14,453 nucleotides of DNA, taken from DAOVGZ01 sp964477815. GTDB lineage: Bacteria; Babelota; Babeliae; Babelales; Vermiphilaceae. Below, in pieces: positions 1 to 7,100 of this stretch. A model generated the notes under the pieces. The model was not told the origin of the DNA, did no database searches, and saw only the letters and a list, made by a program, of their open reading frames with translations. The translations under genes and the position numbers were made by a program. How positions within the stretch are numbered: the stretch's first letter is position 1; every line of letters begins with the position of its first letter. The stretch is taken from contig CAYZEO010000023.1 in NCBI GenBank assembly GCA_964477815.1, positions 1-14,453 of the forward strand, read 5' to 3'.

Positions 1-71
1 TGATAGGCTGGGTGTGTAAGCACAGTAATGTGTTGAGCTAACCAGTACTAATAGATCGAATGTTTTGATTA
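1..71 (+). rRNA. rrl: 23S ribosomal RNA, 3' end (partial)
   Basis: The first ~70 nt match the highly conserved last part of bacterial 23S rRNA: GATAGGCTGGGTGTGTAAG, then TTGAGCTAACCAGTACTAAT, then AGATCGA near the 3' terminus. The gene starts outside the window. The exact 3' end is approximate, set by analogy with other bacteria in which about 15 nt follow the ACTAATAGATCGA block. It is followed by a ~90-nt spacer and the 5S gene, the normal rRNA order, with no tRNA between them. Confidence 0.97.
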
Positions 72-120
72 CGTTTATATTTTTGTTGAAAAAACATTGT
101 TCTTTGGCTTACTTGATCTG

Positions 121-149
121 CAAATATTCGATCGCAAGAAAAATATTTG
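121..149 (+). other. Hairpin in the 23S-5S spacer
   Basis: An 8-bp perfect inverted repeat, CAAATATT (121-128) and AATATTTG (142-149), encloses a 13-nt loop just upstream of the 5S gene. It could be an rRNA processing stem. It is AT-only apart from the outer pair and short, so it could also be chance in AT-rich spacer. Confidence 0.35.
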
Positions 150-161
150 AAATAAAAATTT

Positions 162-275
162 TCTGGTGGATATAGCTGTGGGGAAACACCCGTTCCCATC
201 CCGAATACGGAAGTAAAGTCCACAGCGCCGAGAATACTTGTCTGGAGACGGGCCGGGAAGGTAGGTACTGCCAGA
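162..275 (+). rRNA. rrf: 5S ribosomal RNA
   Basis: About 114 nt, the expected 5S length. The terminal helix is visible: the 5' TCTGGTGG pairs with the 3' end ACTGCCAGA through five Watson-Crick pairs, two G-U pairs and a closing G-C. The conserved loop block CCCGTTCCCATCCCGAA is followed by TACGGAAGTAAAG, close to the bacterial consensus. It is in the same orientation as the 23S end and directly followed by an intrinsic terminator. Ends were set from the terminal helix. Confidence 0.96.
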
Positions 276-282
276 TCTAATT

Positions 283-322
283 AAAAACCCCGAAGTTTTT
301 TGCTTCGGGGTTTTTTGTTTTT
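283..322 (+). terminator. Intrinsic terminator of the rRNA operon
   Basis: The GC-rich stem CCCCGAAG (288-295) pairs with CTTCGGGG (303-310) around a 7-nt loop. It is extended by A283-A287 pairing with T311-T315 and followed by a T-rich tail. It lies directly after the 5S gene, so it ends rRNA transcription and separates it from the membrane-protein genes downstream. Confidence 0.95.
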
Positions 323-386
323 TCAATTTTTATCGCTTTAAGAATTTATATAACTCCTGTGACATTTTTTTCTTCTTTTTTTGTTT

Positions 387-415
387 TTGTTTTTTTACTC
401 TGAAAAAAATATTAT
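387..415 (+). promoter_or_regulatory. Candidate sigma-70 promoter for the membrane-protein cluster
   Basis: TTGTTT (387-392) and TATTAT (410-415) are separated by exactly 17 nt and lie ~30 nt before the ATG at 446, downstream of the rRNA terminator. The surroundings are T- and A-rich, so a chance match is possible. The spacing and position support it as the start of the three-gene unit. Confidence 0.45.
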
Positions 416-445
416 CAAAATAAAGTAAAAAAGGGGAGTTGTCAG

Positions 446-1393
446 ATGAAAGAGCGGTTTGATGATCCGAGTTTTTACGATCATGTTTTTTATCCCCGAT
501 TGTGGAAGTTGGTTCTTCCTATTTTACTAACCCCAGTAGCTTTGGGGGTTTTTTCTTTAATTAAGTATCTGACTGAAGGGTCGAAATTTGATTACAAGTT
601 GATTTGGATTTCTGCAGGAATAGCTACTGTTTTGGGTATTCCGATTTTTATTTTTCGAATTTTAGAGGTCAAAAGACTTCAGGTTGGTATTGGATCAGCT
701 GGTGTCTATTTGCGTGGGTACGGTTTTTTGCCCTGGGCAGAAATAAAGACTATCAGTATGGGAAGTGATAGCGATGGACGAGAGCAAATTGAAATTGTGA
801 CATATGATGCTCCTGAGACTAATTTTGAAAAAAGTTCTTGGTTTAAAAAGACAATTCGGCATGTTTCGCCGTCTAATATGTATATCATTCATGGAAAGGA
901 TTTTATATCGATTCCACTGAAAGAGCTAGCTGATCTTCTTCAGCAATATCATGCGAAATATAAAGGAGAGGTTGCGCAGCATGCTCAGATCTATCAAAAA
1001 ACGGGGACAGACACAGAAAAAATTAAGGATAAAGATGAAAAAAGCAGAATCAAAGGCATTGTTGCTCAATCATGGATTACTGGTGGCTCAGGTGTTTTAA
1101 TGTCGGCTTTTTTTCTTGTTTTTGCTTTTATTAAAAAAGATAAAGCAATGGCGGTTGCTGCTTTGGGATTTCTCGCTCTTTCGGTTGCATTCTTTTTTAA
1201 AACATCGCGATTTATTTTTTCTTTATTTTTATCGGTTATTTTTATTCTGGGTGTTCCTGGTGCCTTTTTGTATTTGATTTTTTGGGAAAAAAAGTTTGAG
1301 CTTTCTAATTTCATTGTTGTAGTTTTTTATGTGGTTTATGGGGTTTTTATCATGTTGATTGCTGTTCGTAGGTGGAAAAAAAAGCAAGGTTAA
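446..1393 (+). CDS. Six-span membrane protein with central PH-like (STM3941-like) domain
   Basis: A 315-residue integral membrane protein of unknown function. Hydrophobic segments lie at about residues 21-42, 51-72, 213-231, 234-252, 255-280 and 287-307. Between the second and third is a hydrophilic region (~75-205) whose first part (VGIGSAGVYLRGYGFLPWAEI, then FISIPLKELADLLQQYHAKY) resembles the STM3941/bacterial PH-like family, which usually has two N-terminal spans and a small beta domain. This resemblance is from pattern recognition only. The end of the soluble region (~180-203) is charged and Lys/Glu-rich. The ATG is preceded by a good Shine-Dalgarno (AGGGGAG at 432-438, 7 nt away). The next gene begins 9 nt after the stop with its own Shine-Dalgarno touching the stop, so the genes are probably co-transcribed. 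The last four spans have the same layout as the whole of the two following small proteins. Confidence 0.85.
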   Translation: MKERFDDPSFYDHVFYPRLWKLVLPILLTPVALGVFSLIKYLTEGSKFDYKLIWISAGIATVLGIPIFIFRILEVKRLQVGIGSAGVYLRGYGFLPWAEIKTISMGSDSDGREQIEIVTYDAPETNFEKSSWFKKTIRHVSPSNMYIIHGKDFISIPLKELADLLQQYHAKYKGEVAQHAQIYQKTGTDTEKIKDKDEKSRIKGIVAQSWITGGSGVLMSAFFLVFAFIKKDKAMAVAALGFLALSVAFFFKTSRFIFSLFLSVIFILGVPGAFLYLIFWEKKFELSNFIVVVFYVVYGVFIMLIAVRRWKKKQG

Positions 1394-1402
1394 GGAGCTG
1401 GC

Positions 1403-1765
1403 ATGAAACGAGCCTCGGAAAAAATAAAACTATCACTATTTCCAATTATTCTATCTTTGATTTCCGGTCTAGCAGCTATTTTTGTGTTGATTCGTGTTTC
1501 GGGAAAAAATCCGATTGAATGGGGTGAAATAGGGTTTTTTCTAGTTCTTATAGCCATATTATTTGGACTTCTGTTTTTTTTATTATGGATTCACATTTGG
1601 ACATTTTGGATAACTTTGCATGCTTTTGTTTTTTTCTTTTTGTTTACTCTTGTTTTGTTGAGTGTTTTATATTTTAGTCAATTCATTTTGTTTAAAGTTT
1701 TTGCTTTTCTTCTCGTCTGGATTTTGATTTTTATTATTATCGCATTAAAGGTTACAAAAAAATAA
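1403..1765 (+). CDS. Small four-span membrane protein, paralogue of the next gene
   Basis: A 120-residue, almost wholly hydrophobic protein with about four membrane segments (residues ~10-31, 42-64, 67-92, 94-115) and charged ends (KRASEKIK; KVTKK). I do not recognise a family. It aligns with its downstream neighbour over the whole length; the clearest match is LIRVSGKNPIEWGEIGFFLV against LIRVFEKKPITWGYLGFVFV, between spans 1 and 2. Both start with a Lys-rich tail and end in a Lys-rich tail. AAGGAG (1392-1397) overlaps the previous stop codon and sits 5 nt before the ATG, so translation may be coupled to the upstream gene. Confidence 0.8.
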   Translation: MKRASEKIKLSLFPIILSLISGLAAIFVLIRVSGKNPIEWGEIGFFLVLIAILFGLLFFLLWIHIWTFWITLHAFVFFFLFTLVLLSVLYFSQFILFKVFAFLLVWILIFIIIALKVTKK

Positions 1766-1775
1766 AGGAATTAAA

Positions 1776-2165
1776 ATGAAGCAACAGGCTTCAAAAAAAA
1801 TAAAAAGACTGCTACCATTGTTTGCTATTTCAATTTTCGGTACCATGGCCTTTTCTATTTTGATTCGCGTTTTTGAAAAAAAGCCGATCACATGGGGTTA
1901 TCTTGGGTTTGTCTTTGTATTTATGATTGTGATGGCTGGTGTTGCTTTTATTATTGAACATCTGTTTGGTGAGTGGTTAAGAAGAAATCATCTGATTAAA
2001 TATGGGATTATTGCGATTTTCTTTCTGATACTCTTTTTGTCATCAGCTTTCAAATTTGCTCATCAGCTTATTGCGGGTAAGGGTATACACTGGATTTCAG
2101 CTTTTGTTGCTGTGTGGTGTTTGATTTTTGTTATTACTTTTTTTCGAAAAGTGAAAAAAAGATAA
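1776..2165 (+). CDS. Small four-span membrane protein, paralogue of the preceding gene
   Basis: 129 residues with about four hydrophobic segments (~12-31, 41-64, 74-93, 105-123) and basic termini (KKIKR; RKVKKR). It is a diverged tandem duplicate of 1403-1765, sharing the LIRV-x-x-K-x-P-I-x-W-G-x-x-G-F block after span 1. It has an additional charged loop (GEWLRRNHLIK) between spans 2 and 3. An AAGGA Shine-Dalgarno lies immediately after the previous stop. It ends 3 bp from the stop of the convergent gene on the other strand, and no terminator hairpin with a T-run was found at this end. Function unknown. Confidence 0.8.
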   Translation: MKQQASKKIKRLLPLFAISIFGTMAFSILIRVFEKKPITWGYLGFVFVFMIVMAGVAFIIEHLFGEWLRRNHLIKYGIIAIFFLILFLSSAFKFAHQLIAGKGIHWISAFVAVWCLIFVITFFRKVKKR

Positions 2166-2168
2166 TCT

Positions 2169-2420
2169 TCAAATATTTTGTTTTTTTTCTCGCCTAGAAT
2201 ATTCTAACATTTGCTGGAGAAGAAGTAATTTTCTCCTCTGGCTTCTCTCTTTAAACACCTTTTTCCAACTGTTTTTAAATGCTTTTTTTTGTAGTGTGAT
2301 TCCCCCTGAAGAATCTTTTTTCCATTTTAAATTCGAACGCTTTCTGTGCATGGTAAATGTATTGCCTCCAATGCTCAGAAAAAGCACAACTGTTGCCAAA
2401 AAAGTATGATTTTTTATCAT
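2169..2420 (-). CDS. Small secreted basic protein, hypothetical
   Basis: 83 residues. The N-terminus (MIKNHTFLATVVLFLSIGGNTFT) looks like a signal peptide or N-terminal membrane anchor. The rest is hydrophilic and extremely basic: about a third of the remaining residues are Lys or Arg (for example KWKK, RSQRRK, RREKK). No family recognised. The start is ATG at 2420 with a weak GGAAG about 10 nt upstream. The coding call rests on the signal-like start plus a consistent composition, so a spurious frame is possible. The gene converges on the membrane-protein cluster with a 3-bp gap. Confidence 0.55.
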   Translation of the reverse strand: MIKNHTFLATVVLFLSIGGNTFTMHRKRSNLKWKKDSSGGITLQKKAFKNSWKKVFKERSQRRKLLLLQQMLEYSRREKKQNI

Positions 2421-2667
2421 TTTAAGTAAGCTTCCGTTTTTTTGTTTATAATTGTCTGACCTTTGAGTGCTTCAGTTATTTTCACACTAATAATTTTTGC
2501 ATTTTTATTCCGATTTGGCAACCGCAAGATCTGTTTATGGATGCTGTTTTTTGCCAAATTTTCTCATTGATGTGGGTTTGGCATTAACAAAAGTTGTTGC
2601 TTTGAAGCACTGGGATTTTTTACTCTCAATATCAGTAGGGGACAACGGTAACATGAGGGGGAGAACT
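2421..2667. promoter_or_regulatory. Intergenic region before the C11 protease, with competing inverted repeats
   Basis: A 247-nt region between two divergent genes. It contains a TATAAT at 2447-2452 without a convincing -35 partner. ATTTGGCAA (2513-2521) is perfectly complementary to TTGCCAAAT (2551-2559). TTTGGCA (2577-2583) is complementary to TGCCAAA (2552-2558), the same middle arm. The middle arm could therefore pair with either flank, the logic of an attenuator or of a multi-half-site operator. No factor is identified. Confidence 0.35.
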
Positions 2668-4116
2668 ATGATACGGGGAAAGCTAATAGGGACAAAGTCC
2701 AGTCTATTGCTCTTTTTTTTACCAATTTTACTGAGTTTTTCTGTGCACGCGATGGACAATGCACAATCTGTTTCTCAAATATTTGACAAGCTTGGTTTAA
2801 GTTGTCCGGTTGCACAGCCGGGTACAGACAAAATAACTATTGTAAAAACAAGAGTTCCGCAAGAGGTTATGCCGAAAAAAGAGTGGACCATTATTCTGTA
2901 CATTGCTGCAGATAATGATCTGGCTCCATTTTCAATTAGGAACATCAAACAGATGGCAAAAGTCGGTTCGAATGAACATTTTAACATTGTTGTACAACTT
3001 GATATTCGAAAATCTGATGGAGAAAAGATTACACGTCGATATTGCGTACAAAAAGGTAAAGTTTTATATCTCAATGCGGATGATCCACATTCACAGGGAA
3101 TGGACAGCGGAGATCCGAATACGCTTATTTCCTGTTGTGATTGGGCTATTACAAATTTTCCGGCAAAATATTTTGGACTTGTTTTTTGGGACCATGGGTC
3201 GGGTATTCTTGATCCGCAGCGATGTAGGGCAATCAGGGCGGAAGAGTTATTTACCTTTAATCAGATGACACAGCGTTTTGAATTGGACAGAAGTATAGGA
3301 TACATAGATCGTATGTTGCAGCGGGGCATTTGTTTTGATGACTCAACCGGAAATTATTTGACTAATCAAAAGCTCGATTATGCTTTAAATGTTGTTTGTT
3401 CCGAGTTGTTAGGAGGAAACAAATTCGTTTTTGTCGGATTTGATGCTTGTTTGATGCAGATGTTAGAAGTTGCAAATTTGATGAAAAAATATGCGCATAT
3501 CATGGTTGGATCACAAGAAGCAGGGTTAGGATATGGCTGGAATTATGCAGATGTGCTTGAACCTTTTGTGCATGGTTCTTTAGAGCCAAAAGACTTTGCA
3601 AAACACATTGTTAAAAGTTATGAAAAGTCTTACGAAAAAATAACGGCCGACTATACTATGTCTGCCATTAATCTCGATGCTATCGATGAGCTTGAAGAGA
3701 ATGTTCACAATGTCGCTTGTATTTTGCTCAAGGGTTTGAGGGCGCAAAAAAATGGTATGGTAAAAAAAACAATCAAGTCCAGTAGAAATAAAATGGTTTG
3801 TACACATTTTGATGAGCCAAGCTACATTGATTTGCATCATTTCTATGCAAATCTACTTTCCAATCTTGATTATATGAAACTGAAGGATTCTCAGGGGGAA
3901 GCTGCGTTCAAGGGAGAGCTTGCGTCTGCTTTGCTCGAAGGTCAAGAGATTGTCGAAAGAACAGTATTTGCTAACAGCGTAGGAAAAAAACTTTTTCTAG
4001 CACGGGGTATTTCGATCTATTTTCCTGAGCGCTTTATTCACCCCTCGTACCTTCAAACTATTTTTGCTGCCCAGAATGACTGGATAACTCTTTTAAGGCA
4101 ATACCTAATTTTGTAA
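2668..4116 (+). CDS. Exported clostripain-family (peptidase C11) cysteine protease
   Basis: 482 residues. Residues 1-28 form a typical signal peptide: basic start MIRGK, a Leu/Phe-rich core and VHA before M29. The mature protein carries the C11 fold signature: WTIILYIAADNDL (first strand and loop), FGLVFWDHGSG with catalytic His176, and FVGFDACLMQ with catalytic Cys261, then VGSQEAGLGYGWNY. C11 enzymes usually cut after Arg or Lys, often after self-cleavage; the specificity here is not visible. The open frame extends upstream to a TTG at 2497, but that stretch has no Shine-Dalgarno and would bury the signal peptide. ATG 2668 follows AGGGGGAG (2656-2663, 4 nt away). An alternative in-frame ATG at 2653 follows AGGGGA. 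The protein likely acts in the periplasm or outside the cell. It is monocistronic and convergent with the CPBP gene (7 bp between stops). Confidence 0.9.
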   Translation: MIRGKLIGTKSSLLLFFLPILLSFSVHAMDNAQSVSQIFDKLGLSCPVAQPGTDKITIVKTRVPQEVMPKKEWTIILYIAADNDLAPFSIRNIKQMAKVGSNEHFNIVVQLDIRKSDGEKITRRYCVQKGKVLYLNADDPHSQGMDSGDPNTLISCCDWAITNFPAKYFGLVFWDHGSGILDPQRCRAIRAEELFTFNQMTQRFELDRSIGYIDRMLQRGICFDDSTGNYLTNQKLDYALNVVCSELLGGNKFVFVGFDACLMQMLEVANLMKKYAHIMVGSQEAGLGYGWNYADVLEPFVHGSLEPKDFAKHIVKSYEKSYEKITADYTMSAINLDAIDELEENVHNVACILLKGLRAQKNGMVKKTIKSSRNKMVCTHFDEPSYIDLHHFYANLLSNLDYMKLKDSQGEAAFKGELASALLEGQEIVERTVFANSVGKKLFLARGISIYFPERFIHPSYLQTIFAAQNDWITLLRQYLIL

Positions 4117-4123
4117 ATTTTTC

Positions 4124-7100
4124 TCAATTTTTTGTCCGTGTAAATAAAAATGCGGATGTCATAAGAATCGAGGCCGCTGCGATAATGTATCCAGCGGCTG
4201 ATCCACTATAAGCACTAAACATTGCCTGCTGTACTAAATTTCCAGCAAAAACGATGCCAAGGGCAGGGATTGCAATTCGTCGATTATTATGGAGAACAAA
4301 GGAGTAAGCTACGAAAAGAGTTATTCCAAACAATGTTCCGCAAGTAAGCCATCGCATTATTGTTGCAGGAGACTGGATACCTATTGCTGCAGTGCCAGTA
4401 AGAACAAAAAAGAGAAAAATAATTAGTACGTTCTTTTGCGACCGAGCATATATTTTATCAATTGTTCCGAGTAGCAACAAGGCAAGTGCAGTAATCATGC
4501 TGTAACTTACAATATTTTGTCCGATGATAGCGACTATCGGAAAATAACTACCAAAATGATTAAATGTTGCCCATAGAGGTTTCGTTGCGGGGACAAAAAA
4601 TTTCCATGCCGAAAAGAGTACCAACAAAATAGTACCCAGTCCGATGCCTGCAGAAAAAGTTTTGATATTTCTCCAAAAAGCGACTATTTTTTCTCGAGTA
4701 AAAGAAAGCCCGAATAATAAGGCAAGAAGTCCTGAGTATATAAGGTTTCCTAGGCATAAAAGAGCTAATAGTACAAATGTCTGATGGCCGTAGGCCTCAC
4801 TTGTGTTGAGTTGGGCACTGGCTGCAGGCCAATTGTTTGCAATATTAAGTGCGTGGAAAATAATTAAAAGTACAAAAGACAAAACAGCCGTTTGTAATGA
4901 AAACTGTGAGGATGTTCCTTTGAGTAGTGTAGTAATAAAAATGATAAGCAAAAAGAGCATGCATATTATCTGAACAATGCTCATAGTATTTTTTCTTCGT
5001 CGTTCTTTTCGTTGCCAATCCTCTGGCACATGAACGCTTCGAAAACTATCGCAAATCGAATCTCCACAGACCAAAACGTTCACACGGGCCTGTCCTGAGC
5101 TGGGTCGAAGGGCCTGTCCTGCCGCGCCCACCGTAGTTTTTTTAGAACTTTCTTGTTCATTTTTTTCTAATTTAATCGATAGGTCAGAAAATGAGAAAAG
5201 CCAGTCCATTCGATTTGGTTTTTTTATTGCAACAGCCGAAACTTCTTGTACAGTTTCTGGTTTCAAGTCAAATTGTTGTTTTAATTGTGCGTATGCTTTT
5301 TTTCTTGCCTCTATTTTGTTTAATTGTGCACCTCTTGTGGTTGAGGGTAGTTTATGAACAAATCTTGTTACAGTCCCGTTTTGAGCAACGACGACCTGAT
5401 ACTCTTCAGAACGTTTTGTTATGTCTCCATCAAAGGTAACAAATCGAACAATCCATTGTGCGGGCTTTAGGTAGGTACCCATCAAGTTACGATATAACTG
5501 TTTATCTAGTTGCCAAACAAAATGATGTTGTAGTTCGTTATTTGGATTTGCTGCATAGTTGCCAGCAAGCACAGGAAGAGCTTGCCAGGTTTTGTTTAAA
5601 GAAATATTATGCCGATCTAACTCTTTTTTTGCGAGGTTGATTGCTTGTGTTCTTGATATGTTAAGGGAGAGGCTTTCCTGCTTAAATTTTGTTAGCCCGA
5701 TCCATGCTACAATACTTACGGTACCCGCTATGAGTAAACCTTTTTTAGTGTTGCTGCCCATTTCTGTTTTTTTAGATAGAATAGGGGGTATGTTCTTTTG
5801 TTCAATTTTTAACTTTGGAGGTTTCCAGTCACTGTTATAATCTTTTTCCTGTAACTCAACAAATCGTTTTTTTCGAAACCTTGCGAATAATACAATCGCA
5901 AGAGGAAGAAGCCCGGCAAGAATAACAATTACTTGGTTTATTATCTGTCCTGTTCCAGAGGATACAAATAATGGAAGTGACATAAGTACAAGATCGTACA
6001 CAAAATGTGAAATGATTGCAGGAAGTAGCCCATATATTAGGTATACAATTCCGAACGTAAGTGATGGGATGATAAGCTCAACAAGACGTGCGTATGCAGG
6101 TTGTGCGGGGTAGTTTGCATGTGCTCCACCGAAAATAACTGCTTGCAGAATAAGAGCTCCAACAATCCACCATGTTTTATGTCCATATTTTTTTCCAAGT
6201 AATGCTGCTCCGGCAAGGGGTATAGCCCTAAAAAGACATTCTTCAATAAGTCCTGCACTTAGTGCGGTTGAAACAGAAGAAAGCCATGGAAAGTACGTAG
6301 CCAAAATATTTGGGTTTACAAGAATGTCCGAAGGTCCCCACCATCCTAGAAAACGAGTTGCAAAAAAATATGTTGCAACTACAAATCCCAACTGAAGACT
6401 CGCAAGGAGATAGCCTCCTACGGTTTGTCCAAAAACAGATAGTGAGCTGGCCGTTTCTTGTGACCACAGTTTCCAAAACTGTATTTTGTTGCCAAAAGCC
6501 TTGCGAGTTAATCCTTCTGCTGTGCTTAAAACAAGTGTTATCAAAAAAAACATTCCGATTGCGAAAATAAAAGAACTCAGGAGATACCGAATGAAGAAAC
6601 TTTGGGCAGGTATGGCTGTATCATATAACATCCACGCATTGGGGATATTATTGATAGCAGACAAAAATTGAAAACAGGCGAGAAGCCCTGCCCAAAAAAG
6701 TGGCCCTCTCCAGACAATAAATCTTGCTTGAAGCAGAAAAAAAAGTCCAATAAGACAGCCGCCGATAAGATACAGAAGCACAACTAAAATGCCTGCTGCT
6801 GTTGCAAGGCTTTTGTTTGCTGCGCGCATTTCTTGGTATCGTCGTTGAAAATCATCAGGAATTTTTACAAAATGGGTTAATTCGGTCAGATTATCGCCAC
6901 TGACAACAAGCCTCAATCTATATCGACCTTCGCCCAACTGTTTATTACGAAGCTCATACACAAAAGTGTGATCGGCTCGGCCATTTGGGCGAGTTTCCTT
7001 TGATGACTCAACATGATTATACAAGTTCAGATCAATGTTCCATTTTTCTGTTGCAATAGTCTCTGCTTTTTTTTGTGCTATTTGAGCCGTCAAATCTGGC

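Noticed and set aside
2194..2236. Palindrome AGAATATTCT and hairpin GGAGAA/TTCTCC as a terminator of the membrane cluster
   Set aside because: Short AT-rich palindrome and 6-bp stem with no following T-tract on the plus strand; both lie inside the small minus-strand gene.
2497..2667. N-terminal extension of the C11 protease from a TTG at 2497
   Set aside because: The frame is open but has no Shine-Dalgarno. It would place 57 residues before a well-formed signal peptide that begins at ATG 2668.
4173..4198. Hairpin GCCGCTG/CAGCGGC downstream of the C11 protease stop as a terminator
   Set aside because: The stem is only 7 bp and no T-run follows it on either strand; it is explained by Ala/Ser codons of the CPBP gene.
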